Shown here: one piece after another, positions 40,884 to 41,036 of the stretch
Position numbering within the stretch: the first letter of the stretch is position 1
Layout of the letters: each line of letters starts with the position of its first letter
Assembly (NCBI GenBank): GCA_022825135.1
Contig: JAJDYN010000024.1
Span: 1 to 41,036 of the forward strand
Length of the DNA: 41,036 bases
Reading direction: 5' to 3'
DNA from: Gemmatimonadota bacterium
GTDB lineage: Bacteria; Gemmatimonadota; Gemmatimonadetes; Longimicrobiales; Gaopeijiaceae
Notes under the pieces: generated by a model
What the model was told of the DNA's origin: nothing
Databases searched by the model: none
Seen by the model: only the letters and a program-made list of their open reading frames with translations
Made by a program: the position numbers and the translations under genes

Positions 40884-41036
40884 CAGAACAGCCAGCCCAG
40901 GAAGTTCACCGCGCCCACGGCCATCCCGATCCCGAAGATGATCCCGGCCAGCGTGCGCTTGCTCCCGCCCTCGCCGAACGCGAACATCAGACCGCCCACC
41001 ACGATCGCGATCAGCGACAGCCCGCGCGCGATCGGT
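40883..41036 (-). CDS. trbC: VirB2/TrbC-type pilin, 3' part (cut by window edge)
   Basis: The open frame on the reverse strand enters from the right edge and stops at 40883-40885. The visible part includes ARGLSLIAIVVGGLMFAFGE, GGSKRTLAG, and a second hydrophobic helix IIFGIGMAVGAVNFLGWLF, the two-helix pattern of processed conjugative pilins (helix, short basic loop with GG-x-KR, helix). The N-terminal signal region is outside the window. It is the first known gene of the mating cluster. Confidence 0.85.
   Translation of the reverse strand, partial: PIARGLSLIAIVVGGLMFAFGEGGSKRTLAGIIFGIGMAVGAVNFLGWLF

Noticed and set aside
1..41036. CRISPR array or long tandem repeats
   Set aside because: No series of regularly spaced repeats was seen; the only short direct repeats noted are at the tRNA junction.
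25055..41036. Second copy of the tRNA-Val 3' end inside the window
   Set aside because: I looked for another copy of the TTCGAATCCTGCAGCGCCCA end and saw none, so the right end of the ICE is taken to lie outside.

Overview
The window is GC-rich chromosomal DNA from an uncultured-type bacterium, most likely a member of the Gemmatimonadota. The evidence is indirect: a long Asp-box (BNR/VPS10-like) secreted protein, a Tat-exported amidase next to a gamma-glutamyltransferase, a secreted DUF1028 protein, a TonB/ExbB/ExbD1/ExbD2 set (so a Gram-negative envelope), and very high GC with GTG and TTG starts. No rRNA or other strict phylogenetic marker is present, so this is inference.

The left part (1-24979) is ordinary chromosome. 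It starts with the tail of an IS110-family transposase (3-293), followed by the reverse-strand Asp-box protein (413-3238). A forward operon (3561-8262) then encodes a tripartite tricarboxylate transporter (TctC, TctB, TctA) with a thiamine-diphosphate enzyme inserted after the binding protein. A HigBA/RelE-type toxin-antitoxin pair (8294-8994) has a well-formed promoter overlapped by two palindromes. A reverse operon (9083-12793) encodes gamma-glutamyltransferase, a small protein and a Tat amidase. Divergent from it is the ExbB-ExbD-ExbD-TonB energy-transduction operon, closed by a strong terminator at 15334-15373. Housekeeping genes follow: YggS-type PLP protein, purine nucleoside phosphorylase, isoleucyl-tRNA synthetase with an altered signature motif, RluD-type pseudouridine synthase, a membrane-anchored zinc metalloprotease, a small membrane protein, a cupin, and two secreted proteins.

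At 24980-25054 lies tRNA-Val(UAC). From 25103 to the right edge every gene is on the reverse strand and belongs to an integrative and conjugative element (ICE). The tRNA-proximal genes are a tyrosine integrase, an HTH protein overlapping it (possible excisionase), a small membrane protein, a winged-helix protein with a nuclease-like C-terminus, an ArdC-type antirestriction protein and a very acidic 69-residue protein. Then come VirB11/TrbB, the coupling protein VirD4/TraG, a 298-bp non-coding gap with inverted repeats (candidate oriT), a second winged-helix protein, and the mating-pair genes TrbF, TrbL, TrbJ, TrbI, TrbG, TrbE, TrbD and TrbC (the last cut by the window edge). Most of these genes overlap by a few bases, which suggests one translationally coupled transcript read right to left.

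The ICE is the accessory part of the window. No recognisable HUH or MOB relaxase is visible. Two winged-helix proteins of the general replication-relaxation layout occupy likely relaxase positions, which makes DNA processing in this element the best candidate for something poorly described. The far end of the element, its second attachment site and any cargo lie outside the window.
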